DNA of 64,000 nt from Omphiscola glabra (taxonomy: Eukaryota; Mollusca; Gastropoda; Lymnaeidae), in the NCBI GenBank assembly GCA_964017045.1, contig OZ024794.1, positions 8,195,099 through 8,259,098 on the forward strand, read 5' to 3'. This document shows, in pieces, positions 45,426 through 58,162 of this stretch. How positions within the stretch are numbered: position 1 is the stretch's first letter; each line of letters opens with the position of its first letter. A model generated the notes under the pieces. The model searched no databases. It was given only the letters and a program-made list of their open reading frames with translations, and was not told where the DNA came from. A program made the position numbers and the translations under genes.

Positions 45426-47941
45426 TAAAAAAAAATAATTATCGGAGCACCCAATAGATTAGCTTTAACATTTGACCACATTTACCGAAATGCAACACTA
45501 CAATCGTGCTGGAGAGTTTAAGTCCCAACATGTTTGAGTGTCAAGTCCGCTCTCTAGGAAGCACTCTAGTATTGTGTCAGCTGAGAAAACACATCTAATT
45601 GAAAGTAATATTATTACAGTGAACATGTTTTTGGTACAGTCCAGAACTTGTTGCTTTGTTAACGGCTTGGCTGTTATTTTGTCTACTAATCGGTCGTTGG
45701 TCTTCAGTCAGTGTATTTTCAAGCGCTAAAAAAAATGAACATTATTTGTTTCCGGGCAAAAGAGGCTAGTTTTTAAAAAGTAACTTAAAATTTTGCTCAT
45801 TTCAAATGGTCCGAACTATTGCCGCCTGGGTACGGGGACCCAAATATCAGATATATGATACCCTATATTATAATGTACCCTACATTGCAACACATCCCAT
45901 GATATATACTAAATGTTCCAGGTAACAGCTTGTGTCTTGACATAATTTTATTTCTTCCCTGTTTGTTGTTGGGACACTGACGTCACTAATTAATTTGGTG
46001 ACGATGTGCTGCCAATCCTTTTCTACTGCACCTCCCTTTTCTTGATTGGGAACATGTTGTATAAGTTCCAATTTTGTTCTAAAGAGTGCTATCGGCTTAT
46101 GCACTATGTAGAATTTCCTCTTTCGTTTTACCACCCTCTTTATAAATAAGTCGGCACTTTTCCCAGCCAGAGAGATTTTTGTTATTTTACCTTGACATTT
46201 ACGAGACGTAATATACTTATGCCTTACAAGATTATACTCTTTGAGTGTGTGTGTGTGTGTGTGTTTATTATATTTGTAACTTACATTGATTATACTTTTT
46301 CACTTGCTGTGCGGTAATTTAATATAGGTGTTATTTCTGTCCATTTGATTTTGTGTTTTTATATCAACTAAAAAGTATAATTAAATTGATAGTCGCTAAG
46401 ATCACAAACTTTGGTATCGTTTTTGTTTGTGCACTGGTCATCGGTTGTTTGTGACGTATTGTTGGAAAAAACGAGACTCATCTTAAGACAGATTAAATGT
46501 GCAAACCAAATGGCGGTACTTAACATTCCTAATCAGTTATTTTTAACTCCGCTAACTGGAGCTTTGAATTGTTTTTATAACATAAATATCCCGAGGAACA
46601 TCTCCTCTCACATTGAAAGGTACAAAGCACTATTACACTTGTTAGAATCCTCTACCATCAAATCCTCAAATAATATAAATTAAGTTTAAAACTGTATAAT
46701 GCAAGGGTTAACTCTTATTAAAATGAAAAGACAAAAATCAACTTTTTGACTTCAATTGTTTTTATTAAAAAAAACTAATTTTAAAGAAGCCACATTATAT
46801 TTTCTTTTCTTTCCTAACCCCGAAAAAGCACTTACAGAATTACCTCGCCACGGTGCCATCTCCTATCTCGCCCCCGTAATAATGTAAGGTTATACGACGA
46901 AGCGGTCGACCTGGGACTACCGGCTGCTAAGCGTCGAGTACCAGCGCACATGGGGTACCCTATTGGCTCATACTAACACGAGTACTTCTGACGTTCTGAG
47001 ATTGTTTTTCAAGTTTGGTGACTAGTGGGAGCAGATGGGCAGCACAAATAAACACTTCGCCGTGACAACAAATCAATTCACGCTTTAGGACGTACTCGTG
47101 TCTCCTGTGTGTGGGGGACTGTTTGGACTGAAGTAAAGTTTCAGTGATTACTTCAGTTACATGAATGAAAAGCAAAACTGTAACTTAGGCGAAAGAAATC
47201 ATTTATTACATTAAACTCGACTATGCAGCCGTAGGCACGTTCTTCCATAACAGGGTTTGTAATTTCCAATACCGGAAAACGTCACAGCGCATTACGTAAT
47301 GTTACTATTTTTAGACACGTTTTCTTGAAACATGGATGCTGACAATGTATTTCAGCATATATATATATATAGCAGTAGCAATTTTTTTTGGTAAAAATGT
47401 TTGGTTTTGATCTAGGCTTAGGCACACATTACTGACTCAGGTTAACGTACAAGTACCGAACATCTGTGGAGAGAGTGGCCCAATGGGATACCAGGTAGTT
47501 TTATTAATATCATTCAGCCGTAAAAGAAGATTGGCCAAAAGGAGTTCCCGGATGTTCTGTTAATAGATTTCGACCATTAAATGACAAACCCTATACAAGT
47601 AAATATTCAACTTTCTGGGATGCGACTTTAATGTTTTTGTGTTCCAGATATGGCTGTCTTTTGGAAACATTTGAATTATCTTTCACTAACGGTAAAGAGT
47701 AGCTCGTCTTAACAATATCACAGAAAACTATTGAAATTAATCTTTATCTAATTCAAAATTGCCTTTCCTTAAATACTTATCTTCTTCGTTTTCTTTAATT
47801 ATTGCATCTATCTTGATCCCCCCAACCAAAATTAAAAAAAATGATATCAACATTATCATGTAATTCTAACATTATCACGTAACACTAAAATTATCACAAA
47901 CTTGTAACGAAATATGTATTAATTATCAGAGTAGAGGAAAC
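45426..47941. other. Unassigned 2.5-kb spacer
   Basis: Three medium open frames (reverse 45880-46134, forward 46411-46683 starting at TTG, reverse 46960-47175) look less repetitive than most in this window but show no domain I recognise. They could be exon or element remnants. A short TA run lies at about 47357-47370. Confidence 0.25.
46245..46264. repeat. GT dinucleotide microsatellite
   Basis: Ten uninterrupted gt units. Confidence 0.9.
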
Positions 47942-48174
47942 TAGAGACCGACCGAAAGTGATTTTCTCATTTCGGCCGAAACCGAAACTTGGCCGAAATT
48001 TTAAAATAAATTTCGGCCGAAACCGAAATTAAACCAAAAATTAACATTTCAGTTTCGGCAGAAGCCAAAATTAAACGGAAATTTAATTTTTTGGTTTCGG
48101 CCGATACCGAAATTAGGCCGACAGTGATCAAATTACCACTTTTGGCGACGAAGCCGAAATTCTTTCGGCCTCTA
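47942..48174. mobile_element. hAT-type MITE with palindromic TTTCGGCCGAAA motifs
   Basis: A perfect 8-bp target duplication, gaggaaac, sits at 47934-47941 and 48175-48182. The ends tagagaccgaccgaaag and (reverse complement of the right) tagaggccgaaag form an inverted pair with a 3-bp gap. The body repeats atttcggccgaaaccgaaa in both senses, so the element is largely self-complementary. There is no transposase. The superfamily follows from duplication length and end style. Confidence 0.85.
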
Positions 48175-48210
48175 GAGGAAACTTACTCCATCGTTCTGAC
48201 ACTGCATTCA

Positions 48211-48375
48211 TGTTTTCTCTGCCCCAGTGTTCAACGTGTTTCGTTACCCCAGTGTTCAACGTGTTTCATTACACCAGTGTTCAACATGTTTCATTACCCC
48301 AGTGTTCAACATATTTCATTACCCCAGTGTTCAACATGTTTCATTACCCCAGTGCTCAACGTGTTTCATTACCTT
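48211..48375. repeat. 24-bp minisatellite
   Basis: Six or seven copies of cccagtgttcaacgtgtt plus tcatta, beginning about 30 bp after the hAT MITE. Confidence 0.93.
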
Positions 48376-48639
48376 GGTCATTTCAAGCGCTGTTTGAATG
48401 TCTGTCAGAAGAAATTCAAACTTTGATTCGTGGCTTAAAACTACGAAGGAATATCAGTGTAGAATTATTCCTTTCACAGCACGTGGTTAAGACACTAACT
48501 ATTATCTACTGACGGCATTTGATTAAGACACTGAATATTATCTTATAAGCTTTTATGAAAACAAACCAAAATTAATGAGTAGTTTCACCATAAATACATG
48601 GTTGAAAATTGTTTAAATGTCGCAAACGACGTCACGGTC

Positions 48640-48890
48640 CATTTAGCAACCCCCTGCTCCACATTGCATCCCACATCACACCTCTACATCCCACGTCCAC
48701 ATCCCTCATGCCACTCCCACATGCCACCCGGACATCCCACCTCAATAATACACCCCCACATCCCCACTCCCACATCTACCTCCATATTACACCCCACCTC
48801 CACATTGCACCCGCACATTCCACCTTTTCATTGCACCCCCATATCCCACCTCGGCATTGCACCCCCACATCCCGCCCCAACAACCCATAT
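48640..48890. repeat. C/A-rich tandem repeat
   Basis: Irregular repeats built from cattgcacccccacatccc and acctc, with periods of 12-24 bp. Open frames rich in H, P and T cross it and are artefacts. Confidence 0.8.
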
Positions 48891-49014
48891 CGAATTCCAT
48901 GAGCCATTCGCCGTCACGTGATGATAAAAAAGACCATTCAGGTGGTATAGACCCAAAGCATGATTACAAACAAGTCCTCACCTTACCTCTAATGTTTCTA
49001 ACCTTTCACTGCAG

Positions 49015-49204
49015 ATGCTCTGGTACCGTTGTGGATCCCACAGAAGTACAACTGGCAGGACAGCGCCAGCGCCTCAGGCATGTGTCCACGTTGGGTTAGC
49101 ACCGCCATGGCGCTCACACCTGTACAGATAACGGGCAGGAGATTCCGAGCAGTAATGGTGCGTTGGTGATTACGGCGGCAGGTGCGGGCACCGAAGTCAT
49201 AAAA
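49015..49204 (+). other. Possible orphan exon
   Basis: A pyrimidine-rich tract ending tttcactgcag precedes 49015, and aaaa|gtaagt follows 49204. Both are good splice consensus. The enclosed GC-richer sequence has a forward frame of 50 codons (49017-49169) reading LVPLWIPQKYNWQDSASASG, then MCPRWVSTAMALTPVQITG, and then a stop before the donor. If it is real the stop would make it a terminal or decayed exon. The reverse strand is also open for 76 codons. I recognise neither product. Confidence 0.25.
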
Positions 49205-49388
49205 GTAAGTCTTCGGTAACCAAAACAAGGGAAATAATCTTCAAAAGTTCCTGATGTTAGCTGCTAAAATGTCAGAATTTCACGATGTCCGTGTATAGAA
49301 AAAATTAGTTACAGAAAAATGAAAGATCATTTTGTTGTTGTTGATATTTTAGTCGTAACCAGAGAATGATTTCGATAAAATGGCATTT

Positions 49389-49500
49389 CGGCTACACAAG
49401 ATGATTGACTTTTGGGCTACACAGCATGATTGACGATTAGGCTACACAAAGGGATTGACAATTGGGCTACAGGATGATTGACTCTATGGCTACACGGGAG
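49389..49500. repeat. ~24-bp tandem repeat
   Basis: Five diverged copies of ggctacacaagatgattg plus actttt. Confidence 0.8.
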
Positions 49501-52165
49501 GTTTCATGTAGTGAGGTATCAACAAACAGTTAAAAATGAACCTTAAAAATAAGGCCCAGTTGGGTTCTTGGGAGAACATAATATTTTAATTCTGGGATTT
49601 TGGAAAATGGCGTCAAAAATGGAAGTTCGTAGCTTTTTGATCTGGGCTTTCAATCTGAATTCAGCTAATCATTTAAAAAGTCTCATGAATTTGAAACAGA
49701 AATCAGCTGACCGTGAGCCTCTAGTATGATCGGTAGAATTTTTGTCAAAGCAATTATGTAATTTCAAGTAAAAGTATCGATACAAATCAGTTATCATTGA
49801 GCGCGATACCATAACATCCCCTCGTTATTCAATATAACCAAGAAGTCGGTGAGGTCACGCTGATTAAGACTTAACAACGGTGGACATTTTAACAGGAAGG
49901 GGATATGAGATGCTTTGCGCATAATCCACATTACCGTTATTTTATAATTAACAAAGAAGAGATCGAAGAGAGACAATGGAATAATTAGTTCATGAGTTAT
50001 TTCTTCTGTCATCGTATCGTTCTGTTCAGTCCTTGGTTGCGTGTTGACGCAAGTAATCTATGAATGGACTTAGCACTTGGCAACTGACCAGGGTGTACAC
50101 TCAGATGTTGACGCAAGTAATCTATGAATGGACTTAGCACTTGCCAGATAACCACGGTGCACACTCAGACATTTCAAAATTCGCATTCTACGTCTTCAAT
50201 TTGCCCTAGTCTGAAAAAACACGGAAGCGAGGGGAAAAAAGTGCAGGGAACTAATTTATTTGAACACCGCACGGATAATTGATTTTTACGGTCTACGCTT
50301 CTCTTTTTTTTAACGCAGAATTTTCTTATTAGTGAATGCATTTCTGTATTTGTCATGTCCAGATGGCAATGTTATCAGCAATAACTGCAATGTTGGAAAG
50401 TCAGATATAATCTGAATAAAATTAAATGATTATTGCACTGGTTGTATCAGATACAATATTAATGACGCTACACATTTTCAGGTGCTCCGTGCATGGGAAA
50501 ATACTAGTAGCAGGGCCGATGAAATCAGGGCATCATAGGCTTAAAAAGCCCGTAAATATACGAAAATGCAGTGAAACAGAGAGAAATTTTCGTCGACACA
50601 TTTATACTCATTGGAATGAAATTGCTGTGTCTATTATGAATTGATCCGCAAAAACTGTTTCAAAGTTGAGTTGCTTTTGTTGTTTTTATTTTTGGTATTC
50701 TTAATTAATTGGATGAAAATACAATGTTGAAAACAGGTCGTTAATCTCTCTGATGTCTTTGAAACTTGTTCCAATGATGTCACGAGGCAATAGTCTTTTT
50801 CTGTAATATTTCTTTAAAGATGGTATAACTCGTTTTGTCTTCCACTGCGTATTTATCACTTTTTTTTTTAAATTTCTGTCTGCATGACTTTGTGGAAAAT
50901 GACTATCTGTAAACCCTTTAAAATATAATATGTTTGTGCAACTTTGTTATTAATGTCTGTCTGCAGGACTTTGCCTCCTCACATATTGCAAATTTTTCCT
51001 ACAATTAAACAATCTCTCCTCTAACTGATACCAGAACGGTTCGCTATCCTGGCCTCGCCCTTTAACAGGTGTCACACCCACACCGGGACTTTGGGATTAC
51101 AACAAAATAACTCGGCTCGGATTCTCTACAGGTAACACAAGCCAAGAAGTCCATTTAAAATGCTGCGATGACCGAAGACGTAAAAAATGCCAGGGGGTAA
51201 GTACAACCGTTAGCTTTAATGTATTTGTAATGTGGAAGACATTGCACACCACAGCTGTGACACTAACTGGAACGATCAAGTGAGCTTGACAAATGAATTA
51301 CGCTCACACGTTTTATACACCACAAGAAAACGACTTGGCATGACGTATCAAAGACAGCGAGCAGGCAGGCATCAAAGACAGCAAGCAGGCAAGCATATTG
51401 TGGACATGAGGACAACATCATATGAATAGTTAGCTGCTTCGTGAAATCTTTCTCAGACTTCCCTTTCCCTGAACAGCTTTTCATTTCTTCCTTTGAAATA
51501 TTACGGTGAAAAAACAAATCTTTGTGAAATCATTCACTGATGGATCACCCGACACGAAGTTCAAAGGTCAAGGATTTCGAGAAAATATAATTTTGAAGTT
51601 TGAACAATTTCGGGGGAGCGGAATTTAAAAGCTTTCCAAAATAAAAATGCGCTCTTCATTTTTCATATTGTATTTGTTGCCGAAGCTTTACTTTTTTGTA
51701 TCCGCCCCCCCCCCAATTTAAAAGTAATATACATTTTCATATGTATTATATTTAAAAAGAAATACGACTATTTCTTGAATTCTATCATTTTAACCGAAAA
51801 TGTTTATCCCCCCCCCCAAAAAAAAAAATTAAAAAATCCAATAACAATTTCGCCTCCGACACTGCACATAAATACGACTTACGATGTACATAAAGTACAT
51901 CAAACGTCACCTGTTTGATGGATACATCATGGGAATGCACGTCATATATTTCCCCCGCCCCCCAAACAACCGTAGACAGACACAGATTTAATCAAACTCG
52001 TCGACCTCTCGGAATGGATAACAGATTTCAACGAGATTTTAAACTAGTGCGTTACGCTGTTGTCATAACCTTTGATGCTATCTATGAACTCCAGCTCTGG
52101 TACGACTTGCTTTACGTAATGGATCAATCTTGAGTTTATGCCTCCAAAATGGAAACACACCTTAC
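49501..52165. other. Unassigned 2.7-kb spacer
   Basis: AT-rich. It holds the 64-bp duplication at 50043, a two-copy agacagcgagcaggcaggc repeat near 51350-51395, and runs of C near 51705 and 51808. No gene recognised. Confidence 0.3.
50043..50170. repeat. 64-bp tandem duplication
   Basis: Two copies starting gttgacgcaagtaatctatg at 50043 and 50107. They differ only near ggcaactgaccagggtg versus ccagataaccacggtg. Confidence 0.95.
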
Positions 52166-55100
52166 CGAAATAGTTGACATCATGGAGGGTATTGGCTTCT
52201 TTCAAAATGAAATAGTTGACATCATGGAGGGCATAGGCTTCTTTCAAAATGAAATAGTTGACATCATTGAGGGCATTGGCTTCTTTCAAAATGAAATAGA
52301 TGACATCATGGAGGGCATTGGCTTCTTTCAAAATGAAATAGTTGACATCATGGAGGGCATTGTCTTCTTTCAAAAAGAAATAGTTGACATCATGTAGGGC
52401 ATTGGCTTCTTTCAAAATGAAATAGTTGACATCATGGAGGGCATTGGCTTCTTTCAAAATGAAATAGATGACATCATGGAGGGCATTGTCTTCTTTCAAA
52501 ATGAAATAGTTGACATCATGGAGGGCATAGGCTTCTTTCAAAATGAAATAGTTGACATCATTGAGGGCATTGGCTTCTTTCAAAATGAAATAGATGACAT
52601 CATGGAGGGCATTGGCTTCTTTCAAAATGAAATAGTTGACATCATGGAGGGCATTGTCTTCTTTCAAAAAGAAATAGTTGACATCATGTAGGGCATTGGC
52701 TTCTTTCAAAATGAAATAGTTGACATCATGGAGGGCATTGGCTTCTTTCAAAATGAAATAGATGACATCATGGAGGGCAGTGTCTTCTTAAAAATGAAAT
52801 AGTTGACATCATGGAGGGCATTGGCTTCTTTCAAAATGAAATAGTTGACATCATGGAGGGCATTGGCTTCTTTCAAAATGAAATAGTTGACATCATGGAG
52901 GGTATTGGCTTCTTTCAAAATGAAATAGATGACATCATGGAGGGCATTGTCTTCTTTCAAAATGAAATAGTTGACATCATGGAGGGCATAGGCTTCTTTC
53001 AAAATGAAATAGTTGACATCATTGAGGGCATTGGCTTCTTTCAAAATGAAATAGATGACATCATGGAGGGCATTGGCTTCTTTCAAAATGAAATAGTTGA
53101 CATCATGGAGGGCATTGTCTTCTTTCAAAAAGAAATAGTTGACATCATGTAGGGCATTGGCTTCTTTCAAAATGAAATAGTTGACATCATGGAGGGCATT
53201 GGCTTCTTTCAAAATGAAATAGATGACATCATGGAGGGCATTGTCTTCTTTCAAAATGAAATAGTTGACATCATGGAGGGCATAGGCTTCTTTCAAAATG
53301 AAATAGTTGACATCATTGAGGGCATTGGCTTCTTTCAAAATGAAATAGATGACATCATGGAGGGCATTGGCTTCTTTCAAAATGAAATAGTTGACATCAT
53401 GGAGGGCATTGTCTTCTTTCAAAAAGAAATAGTTGACATCATGTAGGGCATTGGCTTCTTTCAAAATGAAATAGTTGACATCATGGAGGGCATTGGCTTC
53501 TTTCAAAATGAAATAGATGACATCATGGAGGGCAGTGTCTTCTTAAAAATGAAATAGTTGACATCATGGAGGGCATTGGCTTCTTTCAAAATGAAATAGT
53601 TGACATCATGGAGGGCATTGGCTTCTTTCAAAATGAAATAGTTGACATCATGGAGGGCATTGGCTTCTTTCAAAATGAAATAGATGACATCATGGAGGGC
53701 ATTGTCTTCTTTCAAAATGAAATAGTTGACATCGTGGAGGGCATTGGCTTCTTTCAAAAAGAAATAGTTGACATCATGGAGGGCATTGGCTTCTTTCAAA
53801 ATGAAATAGTTGACATCATGGAGGGCAATGGCTTCTTTCAAAATGAAATAGATGACATCATGGAGGGCATTGGCTTCTTTCAAAATGAAATAGTTGACAT
53901 CATGGAGGGCATTGGCTTCTTTCAAAATGAAATAGATGACATCATGGAGGGCATTGTTTTCTTTCAAAATGAAATAGTTGACATCATGGAGGGCATAGGC
54001 TTCTTTCAAAATGAAATAGTTGACATCATTGAGGGCAATGGCTTCTTTCAAAATGAAATAGATGACATCATGGAGGGCATTGGCTTCTTTCAAAATGAAA
54101 TAGTTGACATCATGGAGGGCATTGGCTTCTTTCTAAATGAAATAGATGACATCATGGAGGGCATTGGTTTCTTTCAAAATGAAATAGTTGACATCATGGA
54201 GGGCATTGGCTTCTTTCAAAATGAAATAGATGACATCATGGAGGGCATTGTCTTCTTTCAAAAAGAAATAGTTGACATCATGGAGGGCATTGGCTTCTTT
54301 CAAAATGAAATAGTTGACATCATGGAGGGCATTGGCTTCTTTCAAAATGAAATAGATGACATCATGGAGGGCATTGTCTTCTTAAAAATGAAATAGTTGA
54401 CATCATGGAGGGCATTGGCTTCTTTCAAAATGAAATAGTTGACATCATGGAGGGCATTGGCTTCTTTCAAAATGAAATAGTTGACATCATGGAGGGCATT
54501 GGCTTCTTTCAAAATGAAATAGATGACATCATGGAGGGCATTGGCTTCTTTCAAAATGAAACAGTTGACATCATGGAGGGCATTGGTTTCTTTCAAAATG
54601 AAATAGATGACATCATGGAGGGCATTGGCTTCTTTCAAAATGAAATAGTTGACATCATGGAGGGCATTGGCTTCTTTCAAAATGAAATAGTTGACATCAT
54701 GGAGGGCATAGGCTTCTTTCAAAATGAAATAGATGACATCATAGAGGGCATTGGCTTCTTTCAAAATGAAATAGTTGACATTATGGAGGGCATTGGCTTC
54801 TTTCAAAATGAAATAGATGAAATCATGGAGGGCATTGTCTTCTTTCAAAATGAAATAGTTGACATCATGGGGGGCATTGGCTTCTTTCAAAATGAAATAG
54901 TTGACATCATGGAGGGCATTGGCTTCTTTCAAAATGAAATAGACATCATGGAGGGCATTGGCTTCTTTCAAAATGAAATAGTTGACATCATGGAGGGCAT
55001 CGGCTTCTTTCAAAATGAAATAGTTGACATCATGGAGGGCATTGGTTTCTTTCAAAATGAAATAGTTGACATCATGGAGGGCATAGGCTTCTTTCAAAAT

Positions 55101-55216
55101 GAAATAGTTGACATCATGGAGGGCATTGGTTTCTTTCAAAATGAAATAGTTGACATCATGGAGGGCATTGGTTTCTTTCAAAATGAAATAGTTGACATCA
55201 TGGAGAGCATTGGCTT
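52166..55216. repeat. 42-bp minisatellite, ~73 copies, 755-bp higher-order repeat
   Basis: The unit gaaatagttgacatcatgg, then agggcattggcttctttc, aaaat is repeated for 3.05 kb. Variants (gttgac/gatgac, ttggc/ttgtc/taggc, atgtagg) occur in fixed order. Shortened units with cttcttaaaaatg lie near 52776 and 53532. Matching variant positions are exactly 755 bp apart (18 units less one base), so an 18-unit block was duplicated. Because 42 bp is 14 codons, frames of up to 279 codons stay open on both strands (MEGIGFFQNEIVDI forward, ILKEANALHDVNYF reverse). Frequent single-base stops and a lack of unique flanking coding sequence argue against a gene. Confidence 0.97.
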
Positions 55217-56539
55217 GTACTAAATATGGGTTTTAAGGATCTCTACTTACACATCATAAAAAGGATTAAGTCTTTCTCCGGAGCCAATATTACAACTTTG
55301 TATAAACGACTCCGGGCATCTGACGTCACTTGTGAGATTTGGATGAATATTTGACAGGCGCTAGAGTAATTTTGACATATAATATTACGACGCAACTGGT
55401 ATCGCGGAAAATGTTACATCTTGGCCTACAGAAACAAGCCACGCTGTGGATGATTTTAAAAAGCACTAAAACTCTATATAAATATGCAAAGATTTCAAAG
55501 TTAAAATAGGTTGGAGATTACATGTCCAGATATTTAGCATTTGAAATACAAATAGATTCCCTTTCATCCTGCTTGTAGGCTATTTCTATCCTTCATCGTA
55601 TCTGCCGAGTGTGGGAGTTCATTAGTAATTGTTGCGAGTGTGAATGTCATGTTTATTATGCGCTGTGTGTGTTAGAGAGTTTTAATTAGTTAATGAACGC
55701 TCTTCCCGCGCTTGACTGAGTGACGTATTTTTATGCTAATTGTGACGTATTGTCTAGTCTGTATTGTGACGTAAATTTTAGTCGTGCGGCAGTCTTGAGT
55801 GGAACTTTGTGGAAGAAGAATGTGTTTCTAGTAGGTCTGATGGAGAGCTGCGCTTTATCATAATATATTCATGAGCCTATTGAAGTTCCATTCTATATTC
55901 ATAATTGGTTAATAAGTTATAGTTGCTATGAAAAAGGACTTGAGTGGATTAAGTAATATTAGGAATAGTAAGACCTATTACAACGTGTTGTGGGAACTTG
56001 ACGAATTACTCAATCCAAAAGGACATAGGCGTTGACAGTATCATTTGTGTTAAAGAGTCAACTTTGATTAACTACCAGCAGACGATACGTAGTCAAAGTT
56101 ATGAGCTCAACTATAACTTTTTTAGAATCAGTTTTTACTTCACATTAACTTAGTTACACATCTTTGGTATCAGACACCATCGATGGTTGTTGAGTATGAG
56201 ACAGCTTTCGTGCTTATTATTTCTGGAGTATGAGACAGTGTTGGTTGTTGTTTAATTGATGTGGTGTAAGAGACAGTGTTTGATGTTTGTTGTAAGTATG
56301 ATTTTTTTTTTTTGCTGTCGTTGTTGTTTCAGTTCTTTTTGGTGGGAGGGGGGTATTTGGAAGGGGGGGGGGATTAATATATCGGTTTATTTACATGTGC
56401 GTTTATCTGTGTATAAAGTACCTTGATATGATTTTATTGAATTCATTTGTGCCTTACAAATGGAAGATTAAGCAAATGTTTAGTACAGTCACACTTTTAA
56501 GTAGGCTGTGATTTATGGGAATATTTTATGACGTAAATG
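55217..56539. other. Spacer containing dispersed repeat D copy 2
   Basis: Apart from 55595-55860, no feature is recognised. It is rich in T and in gt, with G runs near 56342-56376. Confidence 0.3.
55595..55860 (+). repeat. Dispersed repeat family D, copy 2; possible LTR
   Basis: tctgccgagtgtgggagttc, attagtaattgttgcgag and tagttaatgaacgctc match the copy at 34615 in order. Several tgacgta motifs follow. Element ends are not visible. Confidence 0.5.
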
Positions 56540-56810
56540 CACCATCCTAGTTTTGCAAAAATTGTATGACGTAATTGCACCATCCTAGTTTTGCAACAAC
56601 CCTGGGAGCTTGGAGCGTGTGCAATGTGCGTATGCACAGTGCCGGACCGACCAGGTGTCCTTGGGCTGGGACGGCCCCCATCGGAACCCGATCGAGCGGA
56701 CTCAGGTGGGGGCAGTCCTGGGAAAGGGACATCTCATAAGTGCCGCTTTGCTGCCCGCTACTCGGGCTTAGGGGGTGTTTTGCGGAGGGCATAAAGAACC
56801 TTGCTACCGG
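56540..56810. other. Direct duplication and GC-rich patch
   Basis: atgacgtaaatgcaccatcc plus tagttttgca is duplicated near 56530 and 56567 with one change. From 56600 to 56790 the sequence is GC-rich. The forward frame 56591-56794 reads in part PGKGTSHKCRFAARYSGLGG. It may belong to an unidentified mobile element. I do not recognise it. Confidence 0.3.
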
Positions 56811-56881
56811 CCAGTTAATGCCATTTCGTAAAGTGATATTTCAGTAGGTTGTGAGTTATTGTTTTTTTTTAAATTGCTGTA

Positions 56882-57077
56882 AGATTTAGAGTTGAGAGTC
56901 AAGTCATTTAGTTCCAGTCAGATTTAGAGTTGATGGTCAAGTCATTGAACTCCAGTCAGATTTGGAGTTGAGAATTAAGTCATTTAGTTCCAGTCAGATT
57001 TAGAGTTGAGAGTCAAGTCATTAAACTCCAGTCAGATTTGGAGTTCAGAGTTCAGTCATTTAGTTCCAGTCAGATTT
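56882..57077. repeat. 38-bp minisatellite, 5 copies
   Basis: The unit agatttagagttgagagtc plus aagtcatttagttccagtc. An alternation of ttagttccag and tgaactccag suggests dimers. Confidence 0.93.
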
Positions 57078-58160
57078 ATTGAAGATCTCCTCATATTACA
57101 GTAGCGAGAGATTTATTCAGAAAAAAAAAGTCACTTAAATGAAAAAGATCGTTGGAGGGAATTTGCAAAATTACAGGCTTTCGTTAACAAAGAAATCATT
57201 ATACTTTAAATTGATTGTCTCTTCCTCTCCAGCGCATTGTCTGGCCAAAATTTAACTTAAAATTTAATAATAATAGCTATAATAGGTCTAATTGTTGTCA
57301 TCGTTTGTCTTTTTTGTAATGTAGGATAACAATAAAGCTTGCTTTTCTCAGCGCCTTCTTTGCTGGAAATGACATGGGAAAATGACATGGGAAAATGACA
57401 TGGAAATGTAATGGATATGTCCTGGATATGACCTGGATATGACCTTGGAAATTGATCCAGTAATACATCGTACCCATAAACAGTGCACCAATATCACTGC
57501 CGCCAGACGACGGAGCACAAACTTATCCCCCCGCCTTTCCATACACCACACGACATGCCCAGGGCCGCCCTGACACAAGATTGATATCTTCATACATCCC
57601 AAATAGCTCATAACCCCCCCCCCCCCTCCTTCCCGTCTTCCTACACAAACTAATCAATTGCCCTTACCGGGGGAAAGAGATCGGAGGGAGATGTGAATCA
57701 AGATGAAATCAAAATATTAATAACAGCTTTAGCAACGATTGTAAATGGCTTTTATATACAGTAACAAATAACATATTTTTCAGAAATATCGACACCCGAA
57801 TACTACAGATGAAGCACAAGAACAATTGTTACACTAACCTTTTGTTATTATAAGCGTGATTTTTCAAATGAACTTTATTATTAATTATTATTATTATTCA
57901 AGATTGCACTCATTCCTTCTATTGCGTTTGATCACGAGAAGATGGAGCGCGTAGAAAATATTTAGTGATCATTCAAGCTATAATATAATTTCCTTTGAAC
58001 ATTTCATATTACCTGGTCGAGTCGTTAAAAGGCCGTAAACATGGAACATCTGATGTTGATGAAACAGTTTGTTTGAAATTTACAGTTTGTTTGAAATTTA
58101 AAAATATGGCCATTAAGATTATCACCCCAGCGTAGTAAAATCAAACCTGGACTAAATACA
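57078..58160. other. Unassigned spacer
   Basis: Includes short imperfect repeats of aatgacatgggaa and ggatatgacct at 57365-57445 and a C run at about 57616-57627. No gene recognised. Confidence 0.3.
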
Positions 58161-58162
58161 GC

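Noticed and set aside
44865..45457. Overlapping 167-186-codon frames rich in Cys (CEHCSV repeats) as a cysteine-rich peptide
   Set aside because: The array has an 18-bp period and open frames on both strands with no signal peptide. It is a translation of a microsatellite-like unit.
45880..47175. Three moderately complex open frames (84, 90 and 71 codons) as small genes
   Set aside because: No recognisable domain, one begins at TTG, and no splice or polyadenylation pattern ties them together. They are kept only as a note in the spacer entry.
42553..49228. Shared peptide LTQRGH in a forward frame at 42553 and a reverse frame at about 49100
   Set aside because: Only six residues match and the flanking DNA does not align well. 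This is probably chance.
52044..55223. Several 200-280-codon open frames on both strands as genes with 14-residue repeats
   Set aside because: Period 42 keeps all non-stop frames open. Opposite strands are equally open, stops recur in single units, and there is no coding sequence outside the array.
56591..56794. GC-rich 67-codon frame as a gene
   Set aside because: Both strands are open, which is expected of GC-rich DNA, and no domain is visible.
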